NCBI GenBank assembly: GCA_963771545.1
Contig: CAVYTX010000005.1
Coordinates: 248,001 to 312,000, forward strand
Reading direction: 5' to 3'
From: CAKZLS01 sp963771545
Lineage (GTDB): Bacteria; Pseudomonadota; Alphaproteobacteria; Rhodospirillales; Defluviicoccaceae
DNA length: 64,000 bases
Shown here: piece by piece, positions 7,911 through 17,387 of the stretch
Layout of the letters: each line of letters opens with the position of its first letter
How positions within the stretch are numbered: position 1 is the first letter of the stretch
Translations under genes and position numbers: made by a program
Notes under the pieces: generated by a model
Seen by the model: the letters and a program-made list of their open reading frames with translations, nothing else
Database searches by the model: none
Told to the model about the DNA's origin: nothing

Positions 7911-9963
7911 ATGTCCAATAAGACGACAGCCGTGGCGGAAGCGCCGGAAGCCAAGACCGAAACTAGCGACGGCCCTCTACTTGACTCCCTGGGGAGCGGC
8001 ATCAAAAAGATGATCGCCCGGGGAAAGGAGCGTGGCTACGTCACCTATGACGATTTGAACGACGCCCTGCCGCCGGATCAAGTGTCCTCGGAACAGATCG
8101 AAGACACCATGGCCCGGCTGTCGGAGCAGGGCATCAACGTGGTGGAAAACGAGGAAGGCGAGGAAGCGGCGCCGCCCGCCGAGATCTCCGAAACAGGTTC
8201 GCCCGTCGGAAACGTCGATGAGAGCGACATGGGCCGCACCGACGATCCGGTGCGCATGTACCTTCGCGAAATGGGAAATGTGGAGTTGCTGTCGCGAGAG
8301 GGCGAAATCGCGATCGCCAAACGCATCGAGGCCGGCCGGGAAATGATGATCGGCGGAATCTGCGAAAGCCCTCTTGCCATTCGGGCCATCATTAACTGGC
8401 ATGATTCTCTGGCGGAGGGGCGAATGCTGCTTCGCGACATCATCGATTTGGAGGCGACCTACGACGGCGTCACGATTTCCGTCAGTGGCGAGGCACAGCC
8501 CGGCGGTGCTCCGGGGGGTGTTCCCGCGGCGGTCCCCGGTGAGAATGGCGGCGAGCAGAGTCCCGCCGCCGGCGCGGAAACCGGGGGTGAAGACGAGGCC
8601 GGCGGGAAAGACGCCGACGCCGTCGCGGACGACGAAACCGAGGGTGAAACCGAGGAGAGCGCCGACGACGACGATCTGGACGGCGAGGAGCAGAATCTCT
8701 CGCTCGCGGCCATGGAAGCGGCGCTGACGCCAAAGGTCATTGAAACCTTCGAGCAGATCACGGCCACTTACAACAAGCTGCACAAGCTCCAGCTTCAACG
8801 GATTCAGGCCTTGCAGCGCGGCGAAGAGGTCAAGTCGTCCCTCGAGAAGCGATATGGACGGCTGCGCCGGGAACTGGTCATTCTGATGGAGGACGTTCAC
8901 CTCAACAATGCCCGGATCGAGGAGTTGGTCGATCAGCTCTACAATTTGAACCGCAATCTTATCGGGCTTGAAGGGCGGCTGTTGAGGTTGGCCGTTGACT
9001 GCCGGATCAAGCGCGAGGATTTTCTAGAGCACTATCGCGGCGAGGAATTGGCCCCCGACTGGCTGGACCGGGTAACCGGGCTGCCCGGCAAGGGGTGGCA
9101 GAAATTCGCCAATATCCATCGTGAGACAATCGAAATGATGCGGCAGGACATCGCGGCGATTTCCCATGATGTCGGTCTGCCCGTGACCGAATTCCGACGC
9201 ATCGTATCCACCGTTCAGAAAGGTGAGCGCGAAGCGGCCAAGGCGAAGAAGGAAATGATCGAGGCAAACCTGCGGCTGGTCATTTCCATCGCCAAGAAAT
9301 ACACCAACCGGGGGCTGCAGTTCCTGGACTTGATCCAGGAAGGCAACATTGGGCTCATGAAGGCGGTGGACAAGTTCGAGTACCGCCGCGGGTACAAGTT
9401 CTCGACCTATGCCACTTGGTGGAATTCGCCAAGCGATCACCCGCTCCATCGCCGACCAAGCGCGCACCATCCGGATTCCGGTGCATATGATCGAAACCAT
9501 CAACAAATTGGTTCGCACGTCGCGCCAGATGCTCCACGAAATCGGCAGGGAGCCCACGCCCGAGGAGCTGGCCGAAAAACTCTCCATGCCCTTGGAGAAG
9601 GTGCGCAAGGTTTTGAAGATCGCCAAGGAACCGATCAGCCTGGAAACACCCATCGGCGACGAGGAAGACAGCCATCTGGGCGACTTCATCGAAGACAAGA
9701 ACGCGGTCCAGCCGTTGGATGCTGCCATCCAGTCCAATCTCCGGGAGACCACCACCCGGGTGTTGTCGAGCCTGACCGCGCGAGAAGAGCGCGTTCTTCG
9801 CATGCGTTTCGGGATTGGCATGAACACCGACCACACACTTGAGGAGGTGGGCCAGCAGTTCTCGGTGACACGCGAGCGCATACGCCAGATCGAGGCGAAG
9901 GCGCTTCGCAAGCTCAAGCATCCGAGCCGGTCGCGCAAGCTCCGGAGTTTCCTGGACTATTGA
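7911..9963 (+). CDS. rpoD: RNA polymerase primary sigma factor RpoD, broken by a one-base frameshift as sequenced
   Basis: The housekeeping sigma-70. The first frame from ATG 7911 covers region 1.1, region 1.2 (TDDPVRMYLREMG near residue 110), a long alanine/proline/acidic linker in the non-conserved region (about 185-265, ending ADDDDLDGEEQ), and region 2 up to KFSTYATWW. The frame then runs into unrelated sequence. Family sequence resumes one base later from 9424 (IRQAITRSIADQARTIRIP) through regions 3 and 4, with the helix-turn-helix TLEEVGQQFSVTRERIRQIE, to TGA at 9963. Removing one A at 9423/9424 restores TWWIRQAITR exactly. RpoD is essential, so sequence error is likelier than real loss. 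Confidence 0.93.
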
Positions 9964-10049
9964 TCCAGACTTCGATAATCAGCTACCCAATGCTTTTCAC
10001 CCCCGGCAACCCGAGCCGATCGTTTCGTTTCTCCGGCTATCAGCGCGTC

Positions 10050-10126
10050 GGGCCCGTAGCTCAACTGGTTAGAGCCGGCCGCTCATAACGGTCTGGTTGC
10101 AGGTTCGAGTCCTGCCGGGCCCACCA
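10050..10126 (+). tRNA. tRNA with CAU anticodon, probably tRNA-Ile2 (alternatively elongator tRNA-Met)
   Basis: A complete 77-base cloverleaf. The acceptor arm GGGCCCG pairs with CGGGCCC and CCA is encoded. The D arm is GCTC/GAGC. The anticodon stem GGCCG/CGGTC closes the loop CTCATAA (anticodon CAT), and the T arm CAGG-TTCGAGT-CCTG follows. The body resembles the lysidine-modified isoleucine tRNA (ileX type) more than the initiator, which would lack a 1-72 pair, but CAU-Ile2 and elongator Met cannot be separated with certainty by eye. Located 86 bases after rpoD. Confidence 0.93.
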
Positions 10127-10149
10127 TGCCATTATTATTTCGGCGAAGA

Positions 10150-10389
10150 CTACTGGCAATTGTATGCCCGAATGGGCATGTAATATTGCGTCTTTCCACG
10201 CGCTTCGATGGTCGACCGATACACGGCCCGTTTGCCGAACTGCCGGCAATGTTCTTCGGCCTTGGCGTCGGGGTTTCCGACATGGAACATCGGCTCCTGG
10301 AGCCAAATCCCGTTCGCGTCGGCGTCCAAAACCGATGCGCCGCAGCTCAGTAATGGCAGGCAGACGATCACGGCCATCATCCAGCGCAT
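10150..10389 (-). CDS. Small predicted lipoprotein of unknown function
   Basis: A 79-residue product with an N-terminal hydrophobic signal (MRWMMAVIVCLPLLSCGAS) and a lipobox LLSC, so lipidation at Cys15 is expected. The mature part contains HVGNPDAKAEEHCRQFGK, a short cysteine-containing module seen in small alphaproteobacterial lipoproteins, and ends with a second cysteine (YNCQ). The frame is open upstream, but the signal peptide fixes the start at 10389, with GAGG-like bases upstream. It converges on the tRNA. No function can be assigned. Confidence 0.65.
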   Translation of the reverse strand: MRWMMAVIVCLPLLSCGASVLDADANGIWLQEPMFHVGNPDAKAEEHCRQFGKRAVYRSTIEARGKTQYYMPIRAYNCQ

Positions 10390-10467
10390 CGTTACTCCTC
10401 TGAGGGCCCGTCGAAACCCGCGGACCTTAGCGATTGCCGGGCGTTCTGTACAGGCGTTCAAGACGTT

Positions 10468-11160
10468 CTAAATCCGCACCTTGGGATCCAGCCAGAGACG
10501 GAATCCCCCCTCAAACGCGTCGGCGTTGTTTCCGGGCCTAGCATGGGGCGGGAGCGCCTTCAACAATCGCGCGTTACCTCCGCCGACGACCACGTAATCA
10601 GCGACCAGCGCGTCGCGCAACAGCTCGATTACATGGCCAACCTCCTGTTGCCACACCTCCAGTCCGAGACGCTCGATGGCGCTGTGACGGACGAAATCTC
10701 CGAAGGTTTCGCCGTTCTTGTACGGGAGTTTGGACAACTCCATCGGTTGCACCAGCTTGTCGATCACCATGGCCGAGCCCAGCCCGGTTCCGAGTCCGAG
10801 AAACAACATCCGGCCGCCCTGATAGCTACCGAGCGCTTGCATCGCGGCGTCGTTGATCACTTTGACCGGTCGTCCGAACGCCGATTGAAAATCGAAACCG
10901 ATCCAGCCGGCGCCGAGATTGTGTGGTTCCTGCGCTGGACGGCCGTTTCGAACCTCTCCCGGATATCCCAGCGAAACCGCGTTGAACGACCACTCCGCCG
11001 CAAGCGCCCGCACCCGGTCGACGAGACCGCGCGGGGTCATGGCCGGACCGGTCGGGGCTTGGCGGACCTCATCGCGGTGGTCGACGCGGATCTTGACGCG
11101 CGTACCGCCCGTGTCGATCGCCAGAATATCGAGATGGCGATTGTTGTTCTGGTATTTCAT
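10468..11160 (-). CDS. ROK-family sugar kinase (glucokinase-like)
   Basis: A 230-residue ASKHA-fold protein. The ATP-binding phosphate-1 motif is LAIDTGGTRVKI near the N-terminus. A second motif is VINDAAMQALG, a phosphate-2 motif is FLGLGTGLGSAMV, and an adenosine motif is VVGGGNARLL. Size and motifs resemble polyphosphate/ATP glucokinases, but the canonical ROK zinc-binding cysteine cluster is not visible, so the substrate is uncertain. ATG 11160 is preferred over an upstream in-frame start at 11190 because the ROK strand begins just after it. Confidence 0.75.
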   Translation of the reverse strand: MKYQNNNRHLDILAIDTGGTRVKIRVDHRDEVRQAPTGPAMTPRGLVDRVRALAAEWSFNAVSLGYPGEVRNGRPAQEPHNLGAGWIGFDFQSAFGRPVKVINDAAMQALGSYQGGRMLFLGLGTGLGSAMVIDKLVQPMELSKLPYKNGETFGDFVRHSAIERLGLEVWQQEVGHVIELLRDALVADYVVVGGGNARLLKALPPHARPGNNADAFEGGFRLWLDPKVRI

Positions 11161-11373
11161 TGGGACACGGTAACAAACCTCGGCGGGCACAGGGGATTTC
11201 GATGTGGAATGTCATTATCAGTGACCGTTGGTATTATGGGCCAGATCGGGGCCGGTCGCGATAATTTGATTGCGCGCTTGACGTAAAGCCCAACCGACCT
11301 ACTGTATTATAGAGGCGCGGGGGCCAGTGAGCCCAGGAAGCGCCTTTCGCTCATCTTTGCACACGGATCCGGC

Positions 11374-11913
11374 ATGAATTTTTTCGAAACCCTTTTACAT
11401 CCGGATCGTGAAGAACTGGAGATGGGCGAACGGATGATCGTCTCATCGGCGGCCAATCTATTGCAGGTTGGGGAGTTCCAGCTCCTGCAGCTAGCGTATC
11501 GCGAATGGTTTAACGAGGATCTGCCGGAAACCTTGGTGGCGCGCTTGTTCAGCTCTTACATGTTGCGTGACGAAGTCCCCCATTGGGCGCGGCATTACGC
11601 GCGACTGATCTTGAGCCGCGAGCAACGGGGGCAACTGAATGACAACGATCCCGCCTACCATCGCTACGACAATGACTATCACACCTTGGTGCCCAAGGGC
11701 GTGCGGCAGTTTTGCGCCGCCGTCGCGCTGTTGGCGGTGTTCATGATTACGGCGCTTCTGGTCGCGGGCATGACGGTCGAGAAACCGACCTCGCTGCTAC
11801 CTCCGTATTTCAACGAGAAAGAACTTCGCGGCATGGATCAAGAAGCCGGGATTGGCGGCGCGAACCAGCCAGCGGATTCCGAGCAACCGCGATATTACAC
11901 CAACGGTCGTTGA
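11374..11913 (+). CDS. Conserved hypothetical protein with one membrane segment
   Basis: 179 residues. The first 110 are soluble and charged (MNFFETLLHPDREELEMGER, and a histidine-rich DEVPHWARHYARLIL). One transmembrane helix (FCAAVALLAVFMITALLVAGM, about 118-138) follows, then a short polar tail. No signal peptide is seen, so the N-terminal part should be cytoplasmic. I do not recognise the family. It is followed at short range by another small membrane protein on the same strand, which suggests a two-gene unit. Confidence 0.7.
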   Translation: MNFFETLLHPDREELEMGERMIVSSAANLLQVGEFQLLQLAYREWFNEDLPETLVARLFSSYMLRDEVPHWARHYARLILSREQRGQLNDNDPAYHRYDNDYHTLVPKGVRQFCAAVALLAVFMITALLVAGMTVEKPTSLLPPYFNEKELRGMDQEAGIGGANQPADSEQPRYYTNGR

Positions 11914-11963
11914 TAGACGTGTCGCCGGTTGCCAGGGGCGGCGCCAATGTCTAGCTTGTGGCC

Positions 11964-12164
11964 ATGTTTGAATTCGCCGGCGACCTCGAGCCCTTCATCA
12001 ATATCGTGTTCCTCATCGTAACCGCGGCGATTGCCTGGCACGGCATCCGCTACCGGGACGCCGAGGGAAACACCGATTTCGTCCGTCTGCTGTTCGGCTG
12101 TATCGCCGCCACCTATTTTTTTCTGGTTCTGTTCCAGGACGTTCTCGGCATCGTGGAATTTTAG
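11964..12164 (+). CDS. Small two-helix membrane protein, function unknown
   Basis: About 66 residues with two hydrophobic stretches (INIVFLIVTAAIAWHGI and FGCIAATYFFLVLFQDVLG) separated by a charged loop. ATG 11964 and a GTG two codons upstream are both possible. It lies 50 bases after the preceding membrane protein gene on the same strand. The amphipathic ends and regular codon use suggest a real gene, but there is no functional clue. Confidence 0.55.
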   Translation: MFEFAGDLEPFINIVFLIVTAAIAWHGIRYRDAEGNTDFVRLLFGCIAATYFFLVLFQDVLGIVEF

Positions 12165-12176
12165 AGCGGCACACCT

Positions 12177-12809
12177 TCAGGGTTTGTGCATGCGCTGCTC
12201 CGCGTCATTCTCGGGCACCCTGAGAACCCGCTCTTCCTCGGGCAGCGCCAACTGCTTCTGAAGGTAAATGGCGCGGTCACGGACGGTTGCAGGGCGCGGC
12301 ATCACATACAGGACCTTATCGACGACGCCGGGCCCCTTAACGGCCTCCTCGTCGATTTTCAGCGCCTGAACATAGTCCGCCACTGCCTGTTCGTAGCGCG
12401 CCGTTCGGTCGTAGAGGATGCCGCGGTTGGCGTAGGCTCCGGCGAGAACGGCGGTTCCGGTGGCGTCGTCCGGCTCCAGGCTTTCCGTCAGGTAGCCGAT
12501 GGTGTGGGTAAAAACCTCTTCCGCCTCGTCGAAATGCTCCAGTTGCAGCAGGGCAATCGCCTTGCCCATCAGGGCGCCGCGGTGATTCGGCATTTCCCGC
12601 AGCGCCGCGTCGAAACGATCCAGGGCTTCGCTGTATTTCTTGTCGCCGAGTAGGATGTCGCCCTGGCGAACCTCGTAATCGCCCGCAGGCACCGCAACAA
12701 AAAGGGGCTTGATCACGGCCCAGAACGTGAACATCGCGAATGTGGCGACGGCCATGATAATGATCAGACGGCGAATTACGCGCGGGTTGGTGAAGTCCTT
12801 GGGGATCAT
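12177..12809 (-). CDS. Membrane-anchored TPR-repeat protein
   Basis: 210 residues. The N-terminal transmembrane helix (IMAVATFAMFTFWAVIKPLF) would leave the rest in the periplasm. It is followed by tetratricopeptide-like repeats at about 55-165: YSEALDRFDAALREMPNHRG, then EEVFTHTIGYLTES, then GILYDRTARYEQAVADYVQA. TPR domains bind partner proteins; no enzyme domain is present. The start at 12809 overlaps the stop of the upstream small membrane protein by four bases (ATGA), indicating translational coupling. Confidence 0.75.
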   Translation of the reverse strand: MIPKDFTNPRVIRRLIIIMAVATFAMFTFWAVIKPLFVAVPAGDYEVRQGDILLGDKKYSEALDRFDAALREMPNHRGALMGKAIALLQLEHFDEAEEVFTHTIGYLTESLEPDDATGTAVLAGAYANRGILYDRTARYEQAVADYVQALKIDEEAVKGPGVVDKVLYVMPRPATVRDRAIYLQKQLALPEEERVLRVPENDAEQRMHKP

Positions 12810-13060
12810 TGACTGCCGTGGAAACTCCTGAACATCACTTGAACGTACGCGATGGAAAAAACGAAACACAGCAGAAACGACGTGAATGCCGCCCGGCGCT
12901 TGAGCGCCCGGCGCCGGTCTTCGTCGGTCGGCTTGCCCAGCTTGCGTTCCTCCCGCCTCACCGACAGCGCCCAAATGAGCTGGCGAACGGGGAAGAACAG
13001 CGCGGCGCCGAGCGCCAACGTCCAAAGCCATTGGTATTGAGGCGAAAATACCTGCTGCAT
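12806..13060 (-). CDS. Small membrane protein coupled to the TPR protein
   Basis: 84 residues with two hydrophobic helices (LWTLALGAALFFPVRQLIW and FTSFLLCFVFSIAYVQVMF) joined by a strongly basic loop (RREERKLGKPTDEDRRRALK). This predicts both termini on the periplasmic side. ATG 13060 is taken; a GTG at 13078 is also in frame. Translationally coupled to the downstream TPR gene, so the two probably act together. Function unknown. Confidence 0.65.
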   Translation of the reverse strand: MQQVFSPQYQWLWTLALGAALFFPVRQLIWALSVRREERKLGKPTDEDRRRALKRRAAFTSFLLCFVFSIAYVQVMFRSFHGSQ

Positions 13061-13187
13061 ATGACGAGAGGCGCTCACTTCCGGAGTTTAGTGGAACGAT
13101 ATGGAGTCCGGCGGAGTGTAACAAAATTACGCCTCGGCGGTCATGGCATTTCTGCTTCCCTCGACGTCTAAATGTCGCCGCCGTGGC

Positions 13188-15317
13188 TCAATACTTGCGG
13201 TTGGCGAACCTCGACGCGCCGCAAGCCTTTCTTGCTTCTCCCAAGGTGCGAATCCCGCGTTCCGACAATAGCGGAAGCATCGCCAGAAAAATCTCGGCGG
13301 TGATAAGGGAGTCGCCGAGAGCGGTATGCCGTCCCGACACCGTTACGCCAAGCCGCCGGGCGATGGCCTCAAGCCGGCGATCCTCCTGATTAGGCGTGAT
13401 CACGCTTTCCAAGAGAAGCGTATCAAGAACGGGATTCGAAAACCGAACGCCGGAGATCCCTTCCTTGAGTTCGAAGAAGCGCAGGTCGAACGCTACGTCG
13501 TGCCCGACAATGACCGTTTCCTGCGCGAAACGATGCAGTCGCGGCAGCAGCTGCTCGATCGTGGGTTGCCCCCGCAGCATGTCCTGGGAAATACCGTGAA
13601 TGGCTCTCGATTGTTGGGAAATCGGCCGTCGCGGATTGACTAGGGCATCGAACATTTCCTGCCGGAGGATGCGCCCATTGACGATTCGGATGGCGCCGAT
13701 TGCGATGATTTCATCGCCGCCGCTGGGATCGAGACCGGTGGTTTCGGTGTCGATGACCGTGTAGCTCAGGCTGGTCAGCGGCGCGTTGGCGAAATCGTCC
13801 CCAAAGGCGGCGTGGCGGGGCAAACGGAAATCGAAATCTACTCCGCCGGCGGCGGGCGCCGAAGTTGATTCGGTCGGATCGGCATCACTTAGCGGCAGGA
13901 CCAGACACAGCGAAGGACCGCTCGCGGCGGCGTGCGCCCGCGGCCAGATGGCGGCGCTGTGCCGCTCGACGACGTCGATCAACGTCACGGACGATCCCGT
14001 TCGATCCGACATGACGTTGTGGTTACCCCATGCCTGGAGCGCCTCCATGTGAAGCGACGCTCCGGACCATTCCAGGATCAGGTTGGCGAACCCGGGCCGA
14101 CATTCCAGTGTCAGGCTCATGTTCTCGGCGCGGCACGCGAATCTCAGTTGATCGATCAGAAAGATCATCGAGCGGGCGACGGCATAGCTATCCACTTTGA
14201 GCCGAAGGGGTTCGATGGGAACGCTGACTTTGATCTCCACGCTCAGCATTCCCTGAACGTGGCGCTGGATCGCGGCCAGCAGGTCGCTCGCAAGCGCGTC
14301 CTGCAGCGGCCACCGGCCCTCGGAATGAGTGGAAGAACGATCCTCGAGGCCGGCGAACATAACGGTCATCTTGAGAGTTTCTTCGTGGATCGCCCGGTGA
14401 AACTCAAGCAGGCTCGGATCGTCGAGATCCGGAAAAGCCAGTATGGTCTCGATCGCGCCGCGGATAGCCGCCGCCGCCGAGCGTTGCCTCTCGATCAGCG
14501 ACCGCAGGCGCGCGGCGCGGATCGACTCCCTCGACACACGGTGCGTAACGTCGTCGAGGGTGAGGATATAGCCATGCCAGAGGCGCTCCTTGCCTGAAAT
14601 TGGAACCAGATGCACGTTCAGAACTTGCCCGCCGCTTCTGGCGACCACGAATGGAACCATGGTCTCGGTTTCGCCGCGCTGCCGGCCATGGATGACGGTC
14701 ATCAACGCGTGATTGATCTGGTGTTCGTCGAGAACGCCATGCACCGACCGGCCGAGGCCGATCCAGTCCGCTCCACCGCTTGCGCGCACGGCACCTCCGA
14801 GCATTTTCTGGGCTTGGTAATTGTAGAGCAGGATACGGCCGTCGAGATTGCACACCAGGATCCCTTGCGAGAGCTTTGACATCAGTGCGGAGAGCGTGTG
14901 CTTCTCTTCCTCGAGGGCGGCGGCGGCTTCGTGAATGCGATCTCCGAGGTCTCGCTGCGATCGCTCGTAGTGATTGGCTAGAACATTCAGGCCGGTGATC
15001 AGTTCCCGCACCTCGCTTGGCCCGTTCATTGGGGGTCGATGGGCCGGATTGGTGAGCGCGATCACCCGCGCGCCCTCGGCGAGAGCCCCAAGAGGCGCGA
15101 TATAGCGGGTGAAAATCCAGTTTGTCCCGAAACCGATCAGCACGAGGAGATAGGCCAGCGTGATCACCACGTAACCGCCGAGTGATGCCCAAAGACCGGC
15201 TATGACCGTGCGATCGTCGCCGGCCAGGTCGGTCCACATGGCGCCCGCGACTCCGACGATCACGCCGACCGTCAGAACGCTCGCAATCAGGAACATGAGC
15301 ACGGCGTTCTTGGACAT
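13188..15317 (-). CDS. Membrane PAS sensor with degenerate histidine-kinase core fused to a DnaQ-type exonuclease
   Basis: 709 residues. Two N-terminal helices (about 5-30 and 40-65), then a HAMP-like segment and coiled coil (about 75-140), a PAS domain (about 145-265, with ILVCNLDGRILLYNYQAQKM), and a kinase-like region (about 270-480). The H-box position reads RSAAAAIRGAIETI with no phosphoacceptor His. The C-terminal ATPase-like part (SSVTLIDVVERHSAAIW) has no recognisable N or G boxes. Residues about 515-700 are an intact DEDDh exonuclease: IDTETTGLD, GHDVAFDLRFF and GRHTALGDSL. The gene follows the CNB-CBS-DUF294 gene by 26 bases on the same strand, so it is probably its operon partner. 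A paralogue with the same architecture lies at 24550-26667. Substrate unknown. Confidence 0.9.
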   Translation of the reverse strand: MSKNAVLMFLIASVLTVGVIVGVAGAMWTDLAGDDRTVIAGLWASLGGYVVITLAYLLVLIGFGTNWIFTRYIAPLGALAEGARVIALTNPAHRPPMNGPSEVRELITGLNVLANHYERSQRDLGDRIHEAAAALEEEKHTLSALMSKLSQGILVCNLDGRILLYNYQAQKMLGGAVRASGGADWIGLGRSVHGVLDEHQINHALMTVIHGRQRGETETMVPFVVARSGGQVLNVHLVPISGKERLWHGYILTLDDVTHRVSRESIRAARLRSLIERQRSAAAAIRGAIETILAFPDLDDPSLLEFHRAIHEETLKMTVMFAGLEDRSSTHSEGRWPLQDALASDLLAAIQRHVQGMLSVEIKVSVPIEPLRLKVDSYAVARSMIFLIDQLRFACRAENMSLTLECRPGFANLILEWSGASLHMEALQAWGNHNVMSDRTGSSVTLIDVVERHSAAIWPRAHAAASGPSLCLVLPLSDADPTESTSAPAAGGVDFDFRLPRHAAFGDDFANAPLTSLSYTVIDTETTGLDPSGGDEIIAIGAIRIVNGRILRQEMFDALVNPRRPISQQSRAIHGISQDMLRGQPTIEQLLPRLHRFAQETVIVGHDVAFDLRFFELKEGISGVRFSNPVLDTLLLESVITPNQEDRRLEAIARRLGVTVSGRHTALGDSLITAEIFLAMLPLLSERGIRTLGEARKACGASRFANRKY

Positions 15318-15343
15318 TGATCTCGTCGTCTCCGATCAGGCTC

Positions 15344-17173
15344 CTAGGAAACAAGGTTCAGCTTGAAATGATAAAGAATGAACTTCTTGAACTCCTTCAC
15401 GATCTTGAGCGATGAGCGCAGAAGTTCGCGTTCCAGGTTGGTGAGATCGCGGGGGCTGACGTAGTTGTCACAAGGTTCGCCGCGCACCAATTGCTCCAGC
15501 TGGGATTTCACCCGCAGCGAAGACATGACGTCGAGGGACTCGATCAAATCCGCCGACAGGCCGCTCGTGAATACGCCCAGGCTGCTAAGAATATGAATCC
15601 GGTCCAAGGTGCTCGTTTCGGAAATGCGATGCTCCAGGGCAAGACAGCGAATGCCGTGCACGATGGGAAAGACCCCGCCTTTCTTGATGTCCAGCTTGCC
15701 GGCGTGCGGCTGCTGTTTTTCGGTAATGAGGCGGTTGAAAAAGCCAAGGGGAGTTTTGTATCCAAGCATGGGCTTGGCGATATGGCCGAGAACGACGCTC
15801 TGATTGTCGACCAATTCGAATACATGGGTCTTGAGCGCGCCGAGGAGGCCAGCGTCGCCGGCTATGGGGCTTGCATCCAAAAATACCGCCAGTTGGCTGA
15901 ACGAGTTTTCGTCGGGCCGGTGGATCCAACGGTGCAGGGTTTTCTTGTAATCCTCCACGGATTGCGTCCACTCGGGATTGGAAACCATCACATTGCCCTC
16001 GCAGGGTGGGTACCCCAGATCCGCCAGGGCCGCGACAAAAGCGTTGGCTGTCGGCGCCACCGAGTCCCAGGTCAGGTCCGGCCCGAGGACCAAGCCGTTG
16101 TCCTGATCGGTCTTGACGAGCTGTTCGCCCCGGCCTTCGCTGCCCATGACCATGAGGCATGAAGACGCGCGCACGTCCTTGGGCGCCACATTTTCATACA
16201 CCTGGCGCAGGAGCTCTCGATTGAGCCGCGTCACCAACCGGGCGATGTATCGGGTTTTGACGCCGCGCTCGAGGAAGCTCTTGATCAGTTCCGTGATGGC
16301 CGCGCCGGCCTGTTTCAAGTCCTCCCCCGACGCGGCTCCCTTGACCCGGGCCGCGATGACGTTGGCGCGGCCGGCGAGAGACCTGAGAAGATCCCTTTGT
16401 TCGAAGAGCCCCTCGATCTCACGCTCCCGGGTAATGACGACGTGCCGTATGGAGTGCCTTGTCATCACCCGGAGGGCATCGAACAGCGTGTCGTCGGGTT
16501 GCAGCGAAATGAGATTCTCGCTGGCTACGTCCCCCACCGGCGTGGGGCCCGGCAAATGCAGCAGGTTAAGTTTCTCGTGCAGGTCCCCCCTGGTGACAAT
16601 TCCGTTGCCGGCGTCGCGGCGGACCAGAAGCGCCGAAACGTTTTCGGCACCCATGATCGCGGTTGCTTCGTCAAAGGACGTTTCGGGAGCAACGAAGACC
16701 GGAGGATGGAGTTCGGACGCTCCGACGGGCGCGATCAGCGCCGCGGCCGCCTCGCGACGTTCGTGAACGCTCACGATGTGGTCGAGCCTGCGCGACAAAT
16801 TCCGGCAATAGTACTCCCGGATCGCGGCATTGCTTTTGAGAAGCATTCGGAAGTAACCCGCCGGGATCCGAAGGCATCGGCACGCCGTTCGAGCGACGAA
16901 GGTATTTTCGCTCCGCCCTTCGATGAGCGCTCGGGGACAGACGGCGTCGCCGCGGGAGTACCGGCCGACGATGCCCGCGTTGTCCAATTCCTCGATCAGC
17001 CCCTCGATGATCAAATAGAGATAACCGGGGGTGCCAAATCGTTTCAGGATCGTCTCGCCGGAAGCGAATTCGCCCGGCGAAAGCGCAACGACAACGTCCG
17101 CGAGACCGTCCGCGTTCAGCCGATCGAACGGCTCCAGGTCCCTAACGAAAGCGGTTTCGTCGAAGGGGCTCAC
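15344..17173 (-). CDS. Cyclic-nucleotide-binding / CBS-pair / DUF294 putative nucleotidyltransferase
   Basis: 609 residues in four parts. A cNMP-binding-like beta roll (about 15-130) contains PGYLYLIIEGLIEEL and FVARTACRCLRIPAGYF. Two CBS motifs (about 150-270) include SIRHVVITREREIEGLF. The DUF294 nucleotidyltransferase core (about 300-460) has the GS...D.D active-site motif in VMGSEGRGEQLVKTDQDNG. A C-terminal DUF294 helical domain follows. Such proteins commonly neighbour sodium:solute symporters and DnaQ-like nucleases; their substrate is not established. It lies between the symporter terminator and the PAS-exonuclease gene and is probably cotranscribed with the latter. The input domains suggest response to cyclic and adenine nucleotides. 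Confidence 0.88.
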   Translation of the reverse strand: MSPFDETAFVRDLEPFDRLNADGLADVVVALSPGEFASGETILKRFGTPGYLYLIIEGLIEELDNAGIVGRYSRGDAVCPRALIEGRSENTFVARTACRCLRIPAGYFRMLLKSNAAIREYYCRNLSRRLDHIVSVHERREAAAALIAPVGASELHPPVFVAPETSFDEATAIMGAENVSALLVRRDAGNGIVTRGDLHEKLNLLHLPGPTPVGDVASENLISLQPDDTLFDALRVMTRHSIRHVVITREREIEGLFEQRDLLRSLAGRANVIAARVKGAASGEDLKQAGAAITELIKSFLERGVKTRYIARLVTRLNRELLRQVYENVAPKDVRASSCLMVMGSEGRGEQLVKTDQDNGLVLGPDLTWDSVAPTANAFVAALADLGYPPCEGNVMVSNPEWTQSVEDYKKTLHRWIHRPDENSFSQLAVFLDASPIAGDAGLLGALKTHVFELVDNQSVVLGHIAKPMLGYKTPLGFFNRLITEKQQPHAGKLDIKKGGVFPIVHGIRCLALEHRISETSTLDRIHILSSLGVFTSGLSADLIESLDVMSSLRVKSQLEQLVRGEPCDNYVSPRDLTNLERELLRSSLKIVKEFKKFILYHFKLNLVS

Positions 17174-17339
17174 GTCGGGCCTGTCCTTTTAACTGAATTG
17201 CGCCGTTTTCGGCCGATCTTGCTTAAAATCAGAAGGAAAAGGCCAGCAGTCGGGCCCGAAGTCAAGGAGTGCGGGGTATGAGGCGAAAGGATGTGCGAGG
17301 GTGGCTTTGATGTGCCTTTCGCTTCACCCAAATGAAAGA

Positions 17340-17362
17340 GGGGAAGGACTGGGTCCTTCCCC
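17340..17362 (-). terminator. Intrinsic terminator of the symporter gene
   Basis: A perfect 10-bp stem: GGGGAAGGAC at 17340-17349, loop TGG, GTCCTTCCCC at 17353-17362. On the minus strand the hairpin is followed by TCTTTCATTT, a U-rich tract. It sits 26 bases beyond the symporter stop and separates that gene from the CNB-CBS-DUF294 gene. Confidence 0.85.
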
Positions 17363-17387
17363 TCGGTCGCACGTAGAAATGTTGGTT

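Noticed and set aside
9417..9430. Programmed ribosomal frameshift in rpoD
   Set aside because: No slippery heptamer or recognisable stimulatory structure, and RpoD does not use recoding in known bacteria; a one-base sequencing error is simpler.
10083..10283. Minus-strand frame containing GPAGLEPATRPL across the tRNA
   Set aside because: A known translation artefact of tRNA genes, not a protein.
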